From Prochloraceae cyanobacterium (GTDB taxonomy: Bacteria; Cyanobacteriota; Cyanobacteriia; Cyanobacteriales; JASJDA01), in the NCBI GenBank assembly GCA_030065265.1, contig JASJCW010000007.1:1-35937 (forward strand): a DNA stretch of 35,937 bases, written 5' to 3'. The notes under the pieces were generated by a model. That model was not told where the DNA came from. It did not search any database and saw nothing but the letters and a program-made list of their open reading frames with translations. Shown here one piece after another: positions 17,485 through 24,138 of the stretch. A program made the position numbers and the translations under genes. Positions within the stretch are counted from its first letter, which is position 1, and every line of letters starts with the position of its first letter.

Positions 17485-18714
17485 CTAGTCGTCCATTTCT
17501 TTCAATGTAGCCACTGTAGAAGGAGACATACGACTTAAATATCTGAAAATCCAATACTTAAACATAGTGTCCATAAATACCGGAATTGTCGCAATAAACA
17601 AAGAGATTAATGTCTTATTAGCCGGTACGCCCAAATGTTCTGCCAGCACTTCCATAATCACATCCCATCCATGAGGGGAGTGGAATCCGACAAATACGTC
17701 CGTACTGAAAATGATCACGAAAGCTTTGGCACTATCGCTTAAACCATAGACTAGAGTATCTATGAAAGATTTAAGGATAACAACCTGTCTTTTACTAACC
17801 ACTAAGACTACAGCAAAAGCTATTACCGCACAAAGATCTGCAAAAACATTGCTCAAAGCACTAATGCTTTCTTCTTGGAATTCTTCTGCAAGTTCGTCGG
17901 CTTTATCTTTTACTTTCTCTTCGATATCTTCTTCAGTCCATTTCAGTTCCTCGCTGATCATATTCTCGAATTTCAGCTCGGCTTCATACCCTTCCAGCTC
18001 TTCTAAAGCTTTTTCCTTCATTTCGTAGTGAAGGAAGACTTTTTTTTCTGCTTGTTGCTGATTTTCCCAGATACCAGTTACTAATGGCTGAATTAAAACC
18101 ATTTTACTGATGTAATGAACTGCGATCGGAACTACAATCAGCAAAGCGATGAATCTAACGGCTGTTTGGGTTTTGGCTCTAGAACGACGAAATTCCCTAA
18201 GCACCTCTTGCTCTGCGTTAGGGTCTAAGTCTTTTTTGATTTTTTCAAAAGTATTGCCGATCGATCTCGGTAAAATACCTGACTTTTGAGTTAGGGATTG
18301 TTTGCCACTACCGGAGCTTTTTCCGGTAGACAAAGATAAAGAACCTTTTGACCCGCCAACTCCCCCACCACTCCCGAGTGGAACTATAGACGTGTTCTTT
18401 TTACCACCGTATTTAGCCAAAATTCCGTCTACAAAACGAAGTTTAACTAATTGGTTGGAGGATAGGTTTCCTTGTCCGGCATATTTAGTTTTAAACTCGG
18501 ATAATTTGACTTGAGCAGTTCCGAGATTTTTTTCGAACTCTGATAGCAAATTAGAGCTTACAGAACCACCGTTGCCATCTACGGGTATTTTGTTCCCATT
18601 GAAATATTCGTCTTCAATGTCTTTTATTTTCAAAGCTGCCTGGTAGGCTTGGTCTAAGATTCGGTTTAAGTCCCGGTCTGAGTTATTAAACATTCCGCCA
18701 AAGAAAGAAGTCAT
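17485..18714 (-). CDS. pxcA: Proton extrusion protein PxcA (CemA/Ycf10 family)
   Basis: Membrane protein needed for light-induced proton extrusion in cyanobacteria, homologous to chloroplast CemA. The C-terminal part holds the family's membrane segments: AVRFIALLIVVPIAVHYI, VFADLCAVIAFAVVLVV, AFVIIFSTDVFVGFHSPHGWD and LISLFIATIPVFMDTMFKYWIFRYL. The FHSPHGW and FMDTMFKYWIFRYL blocks are highly characteristic. GILPRSIGNTFEKIKKDLDPNAEQEVLREFRRSRAKT precedes the first span. The N-terminal 130 residues are soluble and end in a Gly/Ser-rich linker, as in cyanobacterial PxcA but not CemA. A very acidic, probably coiled stretch lies between the first two spans. The start ATG is at 18712-18714. Confidence 0.94.
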   Translation of the reverse strand: MTSFFGGMFNNSDRDLNRILDQAYQAALKIKDIEDEYFNGNKIPVDGNGGSVSSNLLSEFEKNLGTAQVKLSEFKTKYAGQGNLSSNQLVKLRFVDGILAKYGGKKNTSIVPLGSGGGVGGSKGSLSLSTGKSSGSGKQSLTQKSGILPRSIGNTFEKIKKDLDPNAEQEVLREFRRSRAKTQTAVRFIALLIVVPIAVHYISKMVLIQPLVTGIWENQQQAEKKVFLHYEMKEKALEELEGYEAELKFENMISEELKWTEEDIEEKVKDKADELAEEFQEESISALSNVFADLCAVIAFAVVLVVSKRQVVILKSFIDTLVYGLSDSAKAFVIIFSTDVFVGFHSPHGWDVIMEVLAEHLGVPANKTLISLFIATIPVFMDTMFKYWIFRYLSRMSPSTVATLKEMDD

Positions 18715-19393
18715 GACAAAACAAATAATGAATATGTATCTCTAATGCTCTAATCCAACTTTACCCGATTAATTTAGTTTAGTTTTTTTTACATTCCCCA
18801 CAAATACCGATTCACTATGGATTTTCTCGATCCGCTTGTTTACTCTATATTGTTTGTATGTGAGTCTTGCTCTCAACCATAATTTTGCTACTTTTGGATA
18901 AATTATATAATTACTTCGAGCTTAATTAAGGTCACAGCACTTCACTCAATCGTTAATTTTATATCAATCGGAAGTTATAAAAGTATTTCTGATTTTTTTA
19001 TTATGTTTAAAAGGTTAACTTTATGTATTGTTACCTTTTTCAACTCCAGAAATTTACTCGGACCATTTAGATTGAAATTCTAAATCGTCAAAGATCGGGC
19101 ATTGCGATTTCATATTCATTAAAGTTTACTTAATTTAACTAAGTTAAGCAAAAAAAAGTGTCAAACTAGGGACAAAACAGAAATAATCATATTTAAATTC
19201 AAAAAGTTAAATATTTAAAAAATAATTAAAATTTATATTTGCCCGATCTTCTTGACGCTCGAAAAGATCGCGATCGTTAAAAAAATACTACCGACAAGAA
19301 TTATTGAGGTAGTGTAATGGTCAACTTAGAATATGAACGCTGAATTACAACCACAGCAGTATCGTAAAGCTCGAATTAAGGAGAAGCCCTATT
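18715..19393. other. Intergenic spacer, 679 bp, upstream of ilvC and pxcA
   Basis: A divergent, AT-rich promoter region. No ORF of note. Two modest inverted repeats are visible, one around 19010-19042 (AAAAGGTTAAC against GTTACCTTTTT) and one around 19133-19148. A clear AAGGAG ribosome binding site lies about ten bases before the ilvC start. The long leader could hold regulation of branched-chain amino acid synthesis, but I recognise no riboswitch or leader peptide. Confidence 0.45.
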
Positions 19394-20389
19394 ATGGCTC
19401 GGATGTACTACGACGAAGATGCAAATTTAGATTTGATTGCTGATAAAACCATAGCTATTATTGGTTATGGTTCCCAGGGTCACGCCCATGCATTAAACCT
19501 CAAAGATAGCGGTATGAATGTGATTGTTGGGTTGTATCCGGGTAGTAAATCCACTAAAAAAGCTGAGGAAGCGGGTTTAAAAGTTAGTAATGTAGCTGAT
19601 GCTGCTGCTGCTGCAGATCTAATTATGATTTTGCTACCAGATGAGGTACAAAAAACAGTTTACAAACAAGATATAGAGCCAGCTCTCAAAGAAAATAAAA
19701 TTCTAGCTTTCGCTCACGGATTTAATATTCATTTCGGTCAAGTCGTTCCTCCCCCAGAAGTAGATGTTATTATGGTCGCGCCGAAAGGGCCCGGACACTT
19801 AGTCAGACGGACTTATGAAGGAGGAGAAGGTGTTCCTTGTCTGTTTGCCGTGTATCAAGATGCTTCCGGTCAAGCTCGCGATCGCGCGATGGCTTACGCT
19901 AAAGGTATCGGTGGCACTCGAGCTGGCATTCTCGAAACTAGTTTTCGAGAAGAAACAGAAACCGATCTTTTTGGCGAACAAGCCGTTCTTTGCGGTGGTT
20001 TAACAGCTCTAATTAAAGCTGGGTTCGATACTTTAGTTGAAGCAGGATATCAGCCTGAATTAGCTTATTTTGAATGTCTTCATGAAGTTAAATTGATTGT
20101 AGACTTAATTGTTGAAGGCGGTTTAGCTAAAATGCGCGACAGTATTTCTAACACTGCTGAATATGGCGATTATACTCGGGGGCCGAGAATTGTTACCGAT
20201 CGCACTCGAGCAGAAATGAGCCAAATCCTCAAAGAAATTCAATCGGGTCAATTTGCCCGGGAATTTGTTCTCGAAAATATATCCGGTAAACCTGGATTTA
20301 CTGCAATGCGTCGTCAAGAATCAGAACAGCATATTGAATCTGTAGGTAAAGATTTACGAGCAATGTTTAGTTGGCTTAAGGAAAAATAA
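19394..20389 (+). CDS. ilvC: Ketol-acid reductoisomerase (class I)
   Basis: Catalyses the Mg2+-dependent alkyl migration and NADPH reduction of acetolactate or acetohydroxybutyrate, the second common step of valine, leucine and isoleucine synthesis. The Rossmann motif [10 protein letters not shown] is at residues 24-33, the catalytic His108 in AFAHGF, and metal-binding Asp191 and Glu195 in [31 protein letters not shown] in the helical domain supplies the remaining Glu ligands. The 331-residue length marks the short class I enzyme. An AAGGAG site precedes the ATG. It converges on a small membrane-protein gene with a long imperfect hairpin between them. Confidence 0.97.
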   Translation: MARMYYDEDANLDLIADKTIAIIGYGSQGHAHALNLKDSGMNVIVGLYPGSKSTKKAEEAGLKVSNVADAAAAADLIMILLPDEVQKTVYKQDIEPALKENKILAFAHGFNIHFGQVVPPPEVDVIMVAPKGPGHLVRRTYEGGEGVPCLFAVYQDASGQARDRAMAYAKGIGGTRAGILETSFREETETDLFGEQAVLCGGLTALIKAGFDTLVEAGYQPELAYFECLHEVKLIVDLIVEGGLAKMRDSISNTAEYGDYTRGPRIVTDRTRAEMSQILKEIQSGQFAREFVLENISGKPGFTAMRRQESEQHIESVGKDLRAMFSWLKEK

Positions 20390-20400
20390 ACTCTAATTAA

Positions 20401-20472
20401 CAGAAGTCAAACAAAGTAGGAAGCATCTAAGCAATAACTAATTTGAATTACTTGCTACTTGCAAGACTTCTG
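20401..20472. terminator. Long imperfect hairpin between ilvC and the convergent small gene
   Basis: The outer arms CAGAAGTC (20401-20408) and GACTTCTG (20465-20472) pair perfectly. Inside them CAAAGTAG (20412-20419) faces CTACTTG (20455-20461). The structure starts 12 bp after the ilvC stop and ends 8 bp before the small gene's stop, fitting a bidirectional 3'-end element. Confidence 0.55.
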
Positions 20473-20479
20473 CATTAAT

Positions 20480-20701
20480 TTAATTTTCTTCTTTTTCTGC
20501 TTCTTTAATAATTCCTTCTGTTCGCTCGTATGGGTCGATTGGTTTTTTATCTGGAAATAAGCCCATTAAAAACTGATTTACACTGCTCCGAGTATTGCTA
20601 CTTACATTACTTAATGGTTGAGGGAGGAAATTGTCCCCTATCCCAATGAATGTTAATCCTAAAAATAAGGAAAAGATGAAAAGACTTCCTTTAGGGTTCA
20701 T
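20480..20701 (-). CDS. Small conserved membrane or exported protein, 73 aa
   Basis: Function unknown. MNPKGSLFIFSLFLGLTFIGIGDNFLPQPLS is an N-terminal hydrophobic segment (about residues 6-24) that could be a membrane anchor or signal sequence. The remainder (SSNTRSSVNQFLMGLFPDKKP ... IIKEAEKEEN) is polar and acidic at the end. The sequence resembles short conserved hypothetical proteins I recall from cyanobacteria, and the reading frame has typical codon use. GGAGGAACTGA-like sequence before the ATG (20699-20701) provides a ribosome binding site. It is convergent with ilvC. Confidence 0.75.
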   Translation of the reverse strand: MNPKGSLFIFSLFLGLTFIGIGDNFLPQPLSNVSSNTRSSVNQFLMGLFPDKKPIDPYERTEGIIKEAEKEEN

Positions 20702-21173
20702 TCAGTTCCTCCATTTTAACTTTATTAAATTTAATAATTGACTTTCCTACTTATAGCTTAATATATGAGCATATTAAGCTGCTAAAATTTTTTAAGTTTT
20801 GTAAATTTTACGTTTGACCTTTTACTTGCTTTCAAACAACTGCAACAGCGATAATACAGTTCAAATATTAAAAATAATAATCATAATGATTAAAAAAGAT
20901 CGCAAAATATAATTTTTACGCTTCAAGTATTTACGTTAAGCAGAAAATCAAAAATCTTAATACAGAACTAAAACTAATCCCTTTGTATAGATCTTGGCTG
21001 AGTAATAATTGAAACTATTTTGATTTTTTTTAACAATATAACTTTCTTTACTAAATCGCCTTAAATAAAAATTAGGGATTTGAAATTACTAGATAACTGA
21101 AAATTGATATATGGATTGGTTTTAGACAAACAGTTCGGATTTGAAGTTTGCTCTGAGGGCCTTTGTCCATTAC

Positions 21174-21358
21174 ATTGATTTTTAACTCATTAAAGCTGAC
21201 AAACCTAAAAATCAATATCCCAATAATGAAACAAGATCGAGAATGATAAAAACCTTAAGTAGTCACATTAGCTACACAAGAATTGCTCCTAAACATCTAA
21301 TCTATTAGTACCCTCCGATTGCTTATTCAGACCGCCGTTAGCTAAGTGGCGGTTTTTT
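21174..21358 (+). ncRNA. Candidate small RNA ending at an orphan intrinsic terminator
   Basis: The 3' end is defined by the hairpin at 21331-21353 and its T-run. Upstream, ATTGATTTTTA (21174-21184) and TAAAAATCAAT (21206-21216) form a perfect 11-bp stem that could be a 5' domain. The 5' end is a guess, since no promoter was identified. It matches no small RNA family that I recognise; in particular the Yfr1 core ACTCCTCACAC is absent. A 21-residue peptide (from 21243) is an alternative product. Confidence 0.35.
21331..21358 (+). terminator. Strong intrinsic terminator without an upstream gene
   Basis: ACCGCC (21331-21336) pairs with GGCGGT (21348-21353), with wobble pairs extending the stem, and six T follow directly. 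The reverse strand lacks a T-run, so it acts only on plus-strand transcripts. This is the most canonical terminator in the window. Confidence 0.85.
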
Positions 21359-21465
21359 ATTGTGAATAGTAATAATATATTCGGTAAAATAGTAGATGAA
21401 AGGTATTAGTAAAAATCTTTTACGCCTTTTATAGCAACTTAGCAAACTCAAATTTTATCAATTTT

Positions 21466-21648
21466 ATGCAATCCATTGGTCCGTCAGGCAGCAATTCTGA
21501 ACATTCCCAACCAAGTTGGGCGCAGTTAGTAGGAACGGCGATCGCATTCATGACTCTGACTTTACCATTATCCATAATTGCTTACTACTCTCTTTATAGC
21601 AATGTTGACTATTCTCCTCAAAATATCTCCACATTGCTTGAAAAATAA
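21466..21648 (+). CDS. Small single-span membrane protein, 60 aa
   Basis: Function unknown. A Ser/Asn-rich N-terminus (residues 1-18) precedes WAQLVGTAIAFMTLTLPLSIIAYYSLYS, one membrane span at about 19-46, then a short polar tail. The arrangement resembles small conserved hypothetical proteins I have seen in cyanobacteria. No clear ribosome binding site precedes the ATG. It is followed by the ppa gene after 182 bp, within which an 8-bp stem (21749-21756 and 21771-21778) may be its terminator or part of the ppa leader. Confidence 0.65.
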   Translation: MQSIGPSGSNSEHSQPSWAQLVGTAIAFMTLTLPLSIIAYYSLYSNVDYSPQNISTLLEK

Positions 21649-21830
21649 AAACTAATGTAAAAAAACAAAAAACTAAGTTATTAAATTGAGCCAATTGTCT
21701 CGATTTGTCCCCACCCCATGTAGAATGCTTGAGATCGGCGATCGGGATAGAGTTTAGATTGTTTTGATTTTAAACTCTTTAAAAAACCTCTTCCCACGAT
21801 CGATCTATTGTTTATTTGGTGATAATTACA

Positions 21831-21927
21831 GTGGATTTGTCTTTAATTCCAGCCCAACCAAAGCCTGGAGTAATCAATGTTTTAATCGAAATTCCAGCAA
21901 GAAGCAAAAATAAATACGAATTCGATA
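21831..21927 (+). CDS. ppa: Inorganic pyrophosphatase, exon 1
   Basis: Encodes the first 32 residues plus one base of codon 33 of soluble family I inorganic pyrophosphatase. Translation from GTG at 21831 gives [20 protein letters not shown] and onward to KNKYEFD, the standard cyanobacterial Ppa N-terminus. Reading on without splicing gives six more residues and a TAA, so the unspliced product would be a useless 38-mer. Spliced to 22777, the split codon becomes A+AA (Lys) and the sequence continues [25 protein letters not shown] without a break. Another GTG lies four codons upstream, but homologues start with MDLS. Confidence 0.93.
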
Positions 21928-22701
21928 GTGCGATTCGTTGGCTCTAAATCAAAGACAATTTTGAGGGACTAGCCACAAGGAAATTTTCCTTGATAACTTA
22001 ATTGGCTTGTTGGTGAGTTCGATAATCCTTCAATAACGCAAGTGACAATTACCGAACAAGTCCAACCCTCCTCCAGTGCAGGAGTGACAGCATTCCCCCA
22101 GGTTTGAGACTAGCTATCAATGCCTGAAGCGGGGAAAATGCAGAAGATTTTCCTAGCCTTATCGGAGTTTTTCTGCTAGCAAGAGGTTATGGGTAGTGAA
22201 AACAAACTTTCGTTAAACCGTCGAAATCGTATATCTGGGAAAAGGCAAAGAAACAGAAAGGACAAAGAAAATAAAGGTTATCGACTTTATTTAATTGCAC
22301 TGAAAAATTGTCCCGGCGGAAAGAAAGACCCTAAAACCATCAATCAAAGCCAATTAGGAACGAAGTAACTCACCGTTTGCTCTGAAAAAAATCGCAAATT
22401 TTCAGTAGGTGCTAACCGAATGCTGCGAGTGAGTGGGATTGAGTCAGAAGCTAATGCCTCGCTGTAATGGAGAGGATAAAAGAAAACTTTTTTTCAACGC
22501 AGACGGACTCACGGCAATAAAAGCGATCGCCAATCTTAACAATCAATATGCCCGACAATAGTTTGAGACAAAACTTGGGATAAAAAACTTAAATCCAATC
22601 AAAATTAAATAAAATTGGCTCGAGTTTTAAAGTTGTATTTGAAGAACTATATTTTTATTTCAAGAGCGATCGAAAAATAAAAATTTGATTATATTGCCGA
22701 G

Positions 22702-22735
22702 GAGCGGTATGAGGTGAAAGTCTCACGTACCGTTC
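22702..22735 (+). ncRNA. Group II intron domain V
   Basis: A 34-nt hairpin, the catalytic core of the ribozyme. It has the AGC triad near the 5' end, a GAAA tetraloop, and the two-base bulge on the 3' side. The basal helix reads GAGCGGT against ACCGTTC, where the usual form is GAGCCGT against ACGGTTC. The C-G pair is therefore flipped to G-C on both sides, evidence that the helix is conserved. Confidence 0.93.
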
Positions 22736-22739
22736 TGAA

Positions 22740-22772
22740 GACGAGTCAAAAAGGCGACTTTTTGGCTTAGTT
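22740..22772 (+). ncRNA. Group II intron domain VI with branch-point A
   Basis: A stem of 14 pairs (a few G-U) is closed by the GNRA loop GCGA (22754-22757). A single unpaired A at 22769 interrupts the 3' strand, leaving exactly 7 nt to the 3' splice site. That is the expected place and form for the lariat branch-point adenosine. Confidence 0.9.
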
Positions 22773-22776
22773 TAAC

Positions 22777-23189
22777 AAGACCTTAACGCTTTTGCCCTCG
22801 ATCGCGTATTGTACTCCTCAGTACAATATCCCTACGATTATGGGTTTGTCCCCAACACTTTGGCGGACGATGGCGATCCTCTAGATGGAATGGTGGTGAT
22901 CGACCAACCAACTTTTCCTGGTTGCGTAATTGCGGCGCGACCGATCGGAATGCTGGAAATGATTGATGGCGGCGATCGCGACGAGAAAATTCTTTGCGTT
23001 CCTGACAAAGATCCTCGTTACAGTGAAGTTAAATCGCTTCAAGACCTTGCCCCCCATAGATTAGAAGAAATAGCTGAATTTTTCAGAAGTTACAAAAATT
23101 TAGAAAAAAAAGTAACTGAAATACTGGGTTGGCAAGGTTTAGATCGAGTACAGCCTCTAATAGAACAATGCATTAAAGCAGCTCAATAA
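22777..23189 (+). CDS. ppa: Inorganic pyrophosphatase, exon 2
   Basis: Encodes the rest of the soluble pyrophosphatase that hydrolyses pyrophosphate from biosynthetic reactions, driving them forward. It starts with the last two bases of the split Lys codon at 22777. The metal-binding signature [11 protein letters not shown], with its three Asp, is intact, as are [15 protein letters not shown] and [15 protein letters not shown]. Total spliced length is 169 residues plus stop, the normal size. The only start codon in frame near the beginning of this exon is a TTG at 22809, and a protein begun there would lack the essential N-terminal strands. A strong hairpin follows the stop. Confidence 0.95.
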
Positions 23190-23213
23190 TTAAATATTCG
23201 AGCTCGAGATCGA

Positions 23214-23249
23214 AAGTTGGGTTTGCTAATAATTAAGGAAACCCAACTT
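23214..23249 (+). terminator. Terminator hairpin after ppa
   Basis: A perfect 11-bp stem (AAGTTGGGTTT at 23214-23224 and AAACCCAACTT at 23239-23249) with a 14-nt loop begins 25 bp after the ppa stop, followed by GAGATTTATTATT. The stem is strong and the U-run interrupted. Confidence 0.75.
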
Positions 23250-23344
23250 GAGATTTATTATTGCTCAAAAAATACCTAGCAATTAGGGGGCAGAGAATGT
23301 CAAAATTTAATCAGGATACTTAAACAAATAAAAATTTTATTCCT

Positions 23345-23698
23345 ATGTTAGTAAAGTCTACTACTCGTCACGTGCGAATTTATGCTGCTGAAGTAAACAA
23401 TAACGAATTAGTGCCAAGCAATAGTGTTTTAACTCTCGATGTAGATCCAGATAATGAATTTAATTGGAGTGATGATTCTTTACAAAGAGTGTATCGTAAA
23501 TTTGACGACTTAGTTGAAGCTAGTGGGGGTCAAGATTTGAGCGAATACAATCTGCGTCGAATTGGTTCGGATCTAGAACACTTTATTCGCGACCTCTTGC
23601 AGAAAGGGCAAATAAGTTATAACCTTGGCGCGCGAGTGCTTAACTATAGTATGGGACTACCTCGAGTCGAAAGCCCAGAAGATGAAGGAAAATATTAA
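23345..23698 (+). CDS. ndhM: NAD(P)H-quinone oxidoreductase subunit M
   Basis: Oxygenic-photosynthesis-specific subunit of the NDH-1 complex, located on the hydrophilic arm at the cytoplasmic face of the thylakoid membrane and needed for cyclic electron flow and respiration. The 117-residue protein shows the NdhM pattern: [62 protein letters not shown] and a C-terminal LNYSMGLPR. The ATG at 23345 gives the normal start. Its last 17 bases overlap the start of the next ORF, indicating coupling. Confidence 0.95.
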   Translation: MLVKSTTRHVRIYAAEVNNNELVPSNSVLTLDVDPDNEFNWSDDSLQRVYRKFDDLVEASGGQDLSEYNLRRIGSDLEHFIRDLLQKGQISYNLGARVLNYSMGLPRVESPEDEGKY

Positions 23699-23999
23699 TC
23701 GACCTGAATTGGAAAGTTGCGACGAGCAAAACTCACTGAATCTTTGGGACTATAAACCTTGGTGGTGTCAACCTTGGTCAATTATATTGACTGGGATTTT
23801 AGCGATTCTGGCGACCTTTGTAGTTACCAAAATAGTTTGGTTGAGGCTGCTCGTCTTTGCAACCATATTGGCATGGTGGACTTATTTTTTAGTCTTAATA
23901 CCAAAAATGTTTGAAAATAGTGCTTTTAAAGTTCAAAGATCGCAGTTACTTGATAATTATGCTATCCGAGAACAAAATCAATCTAGAAGCGACTATTAA
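23682..23999 (+). CDS. Small membrane protein, DUF6737-like
   Basis: A 105-residue protein with two hydrophobic segments, [22 protein letters not shown] (about 31-52) and [19 protein letters not shown] (about 55-73). The [14 protein letters not shown] block before the first span is a signature I associate with a cyanobacterial conserved family now called DUF6737; the name is from memory. ATG at 23682 lies inside the ndhM coding end, and the upstream frame is only an overlap artefact. Overlap with ndhM suggests a link to NDH-1 or thylakoid membranes, but that is inference from position. Confidence 0.78.
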   Translation: MKENINRPELESCDEQNSLNLWDYKPWWCQPWSIILTGILAILATFVVTKIVWLRLLVFATILAWWTYFLVLIPKMFENSAFKVQRSQLLDNYAIREQNQSRSDY

Positions 24000-24138
24000 C
24001 AAATAAAATCAGACGCTACAATTTTATAAATGTGCTGGTGAAGTTCAGATTTAGAAAGAGCTAGATTCCCATGCTCCAAGATTTGTTCCCACCAGCAAGC
24101 AAATTTTAGTAGATCGCCCCATAGAATCAATAGGTTTC

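Larger units (their letters stand above)
20702..21465. other. Gene-poor spacer, 764 bp, with an orphan terminator
   Basis: No long ORF lies here. The right part holds a perfect 11-bp inverted repeat (21174-21184 and 21206-21216) and a strong intrinsic terminator (21331-21358). Since the nearest upstream gene on the plus strand is ilvC, which has its own 3' hairpin, the terminator probably ends a short local transcript. A 21-codon ORF (21243-21308) lies just before it. The left part shows no interpretable signal. Confidence 0.5.
21928..22776 (+). mobile_element. Group II intron without an ORF, inserted in ppa
   Basis: An 849-nt intron. The 5' end is GTGCG, matching the GUGYG consensus. Domain V (22702-22735) and domain VI (22740-22772) are both well formed, and the 3' end is AC (the AY rule). 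Removing 21928-22776 restores the pyrophosphatase reading frame exactly. TATCGA at 22279-22284 is fully complementary to the last six exon bases TCGATA (21922-21927), so it is a good EBS1 candidate; TTCGT at 22209-22213 could pair with ACGAA (21916-21920) as EBS2. The domain I-III sequence resembles chloroplast-like (group IIB) introns of cyanobacteria as I recall them. No reverse transcriptase or maturase is encoded; the domain IV region (roughly 22480-22690) has only short ORFs. A HIP1 octamer at 22523-22530 suggests long residence. Confidence 0.93.

Noticed and set aside
21721..21726. TAGAAT as the -10 box of the ppa promoter with TTGTCT upstream
   Set aside because: The spacing of 20 bp is too long for a normal sigma-70 type promoter.
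22487..22560. Short ORF in intron domain IV (beginning MERIKENFF) as a maturase remnant
   Set aside because: It is 17 codons with no reverse transcriptase, X or HNH motif. I cannot support it as a relic.
22809..23189. A stand-alone pyrophosphatase starting at the TTG at 22809
   Set aside because: It would lack the first strands of the enzyme. The missing N-terminus is encoded at 21831-21927 and joins exactly when the intron is removed.
23625..23681. Longer start for the small membrane protein inside ndhM
   Set aside because: These codons only overlap the ndhM frame. The family block begins after the ATG at 23682.
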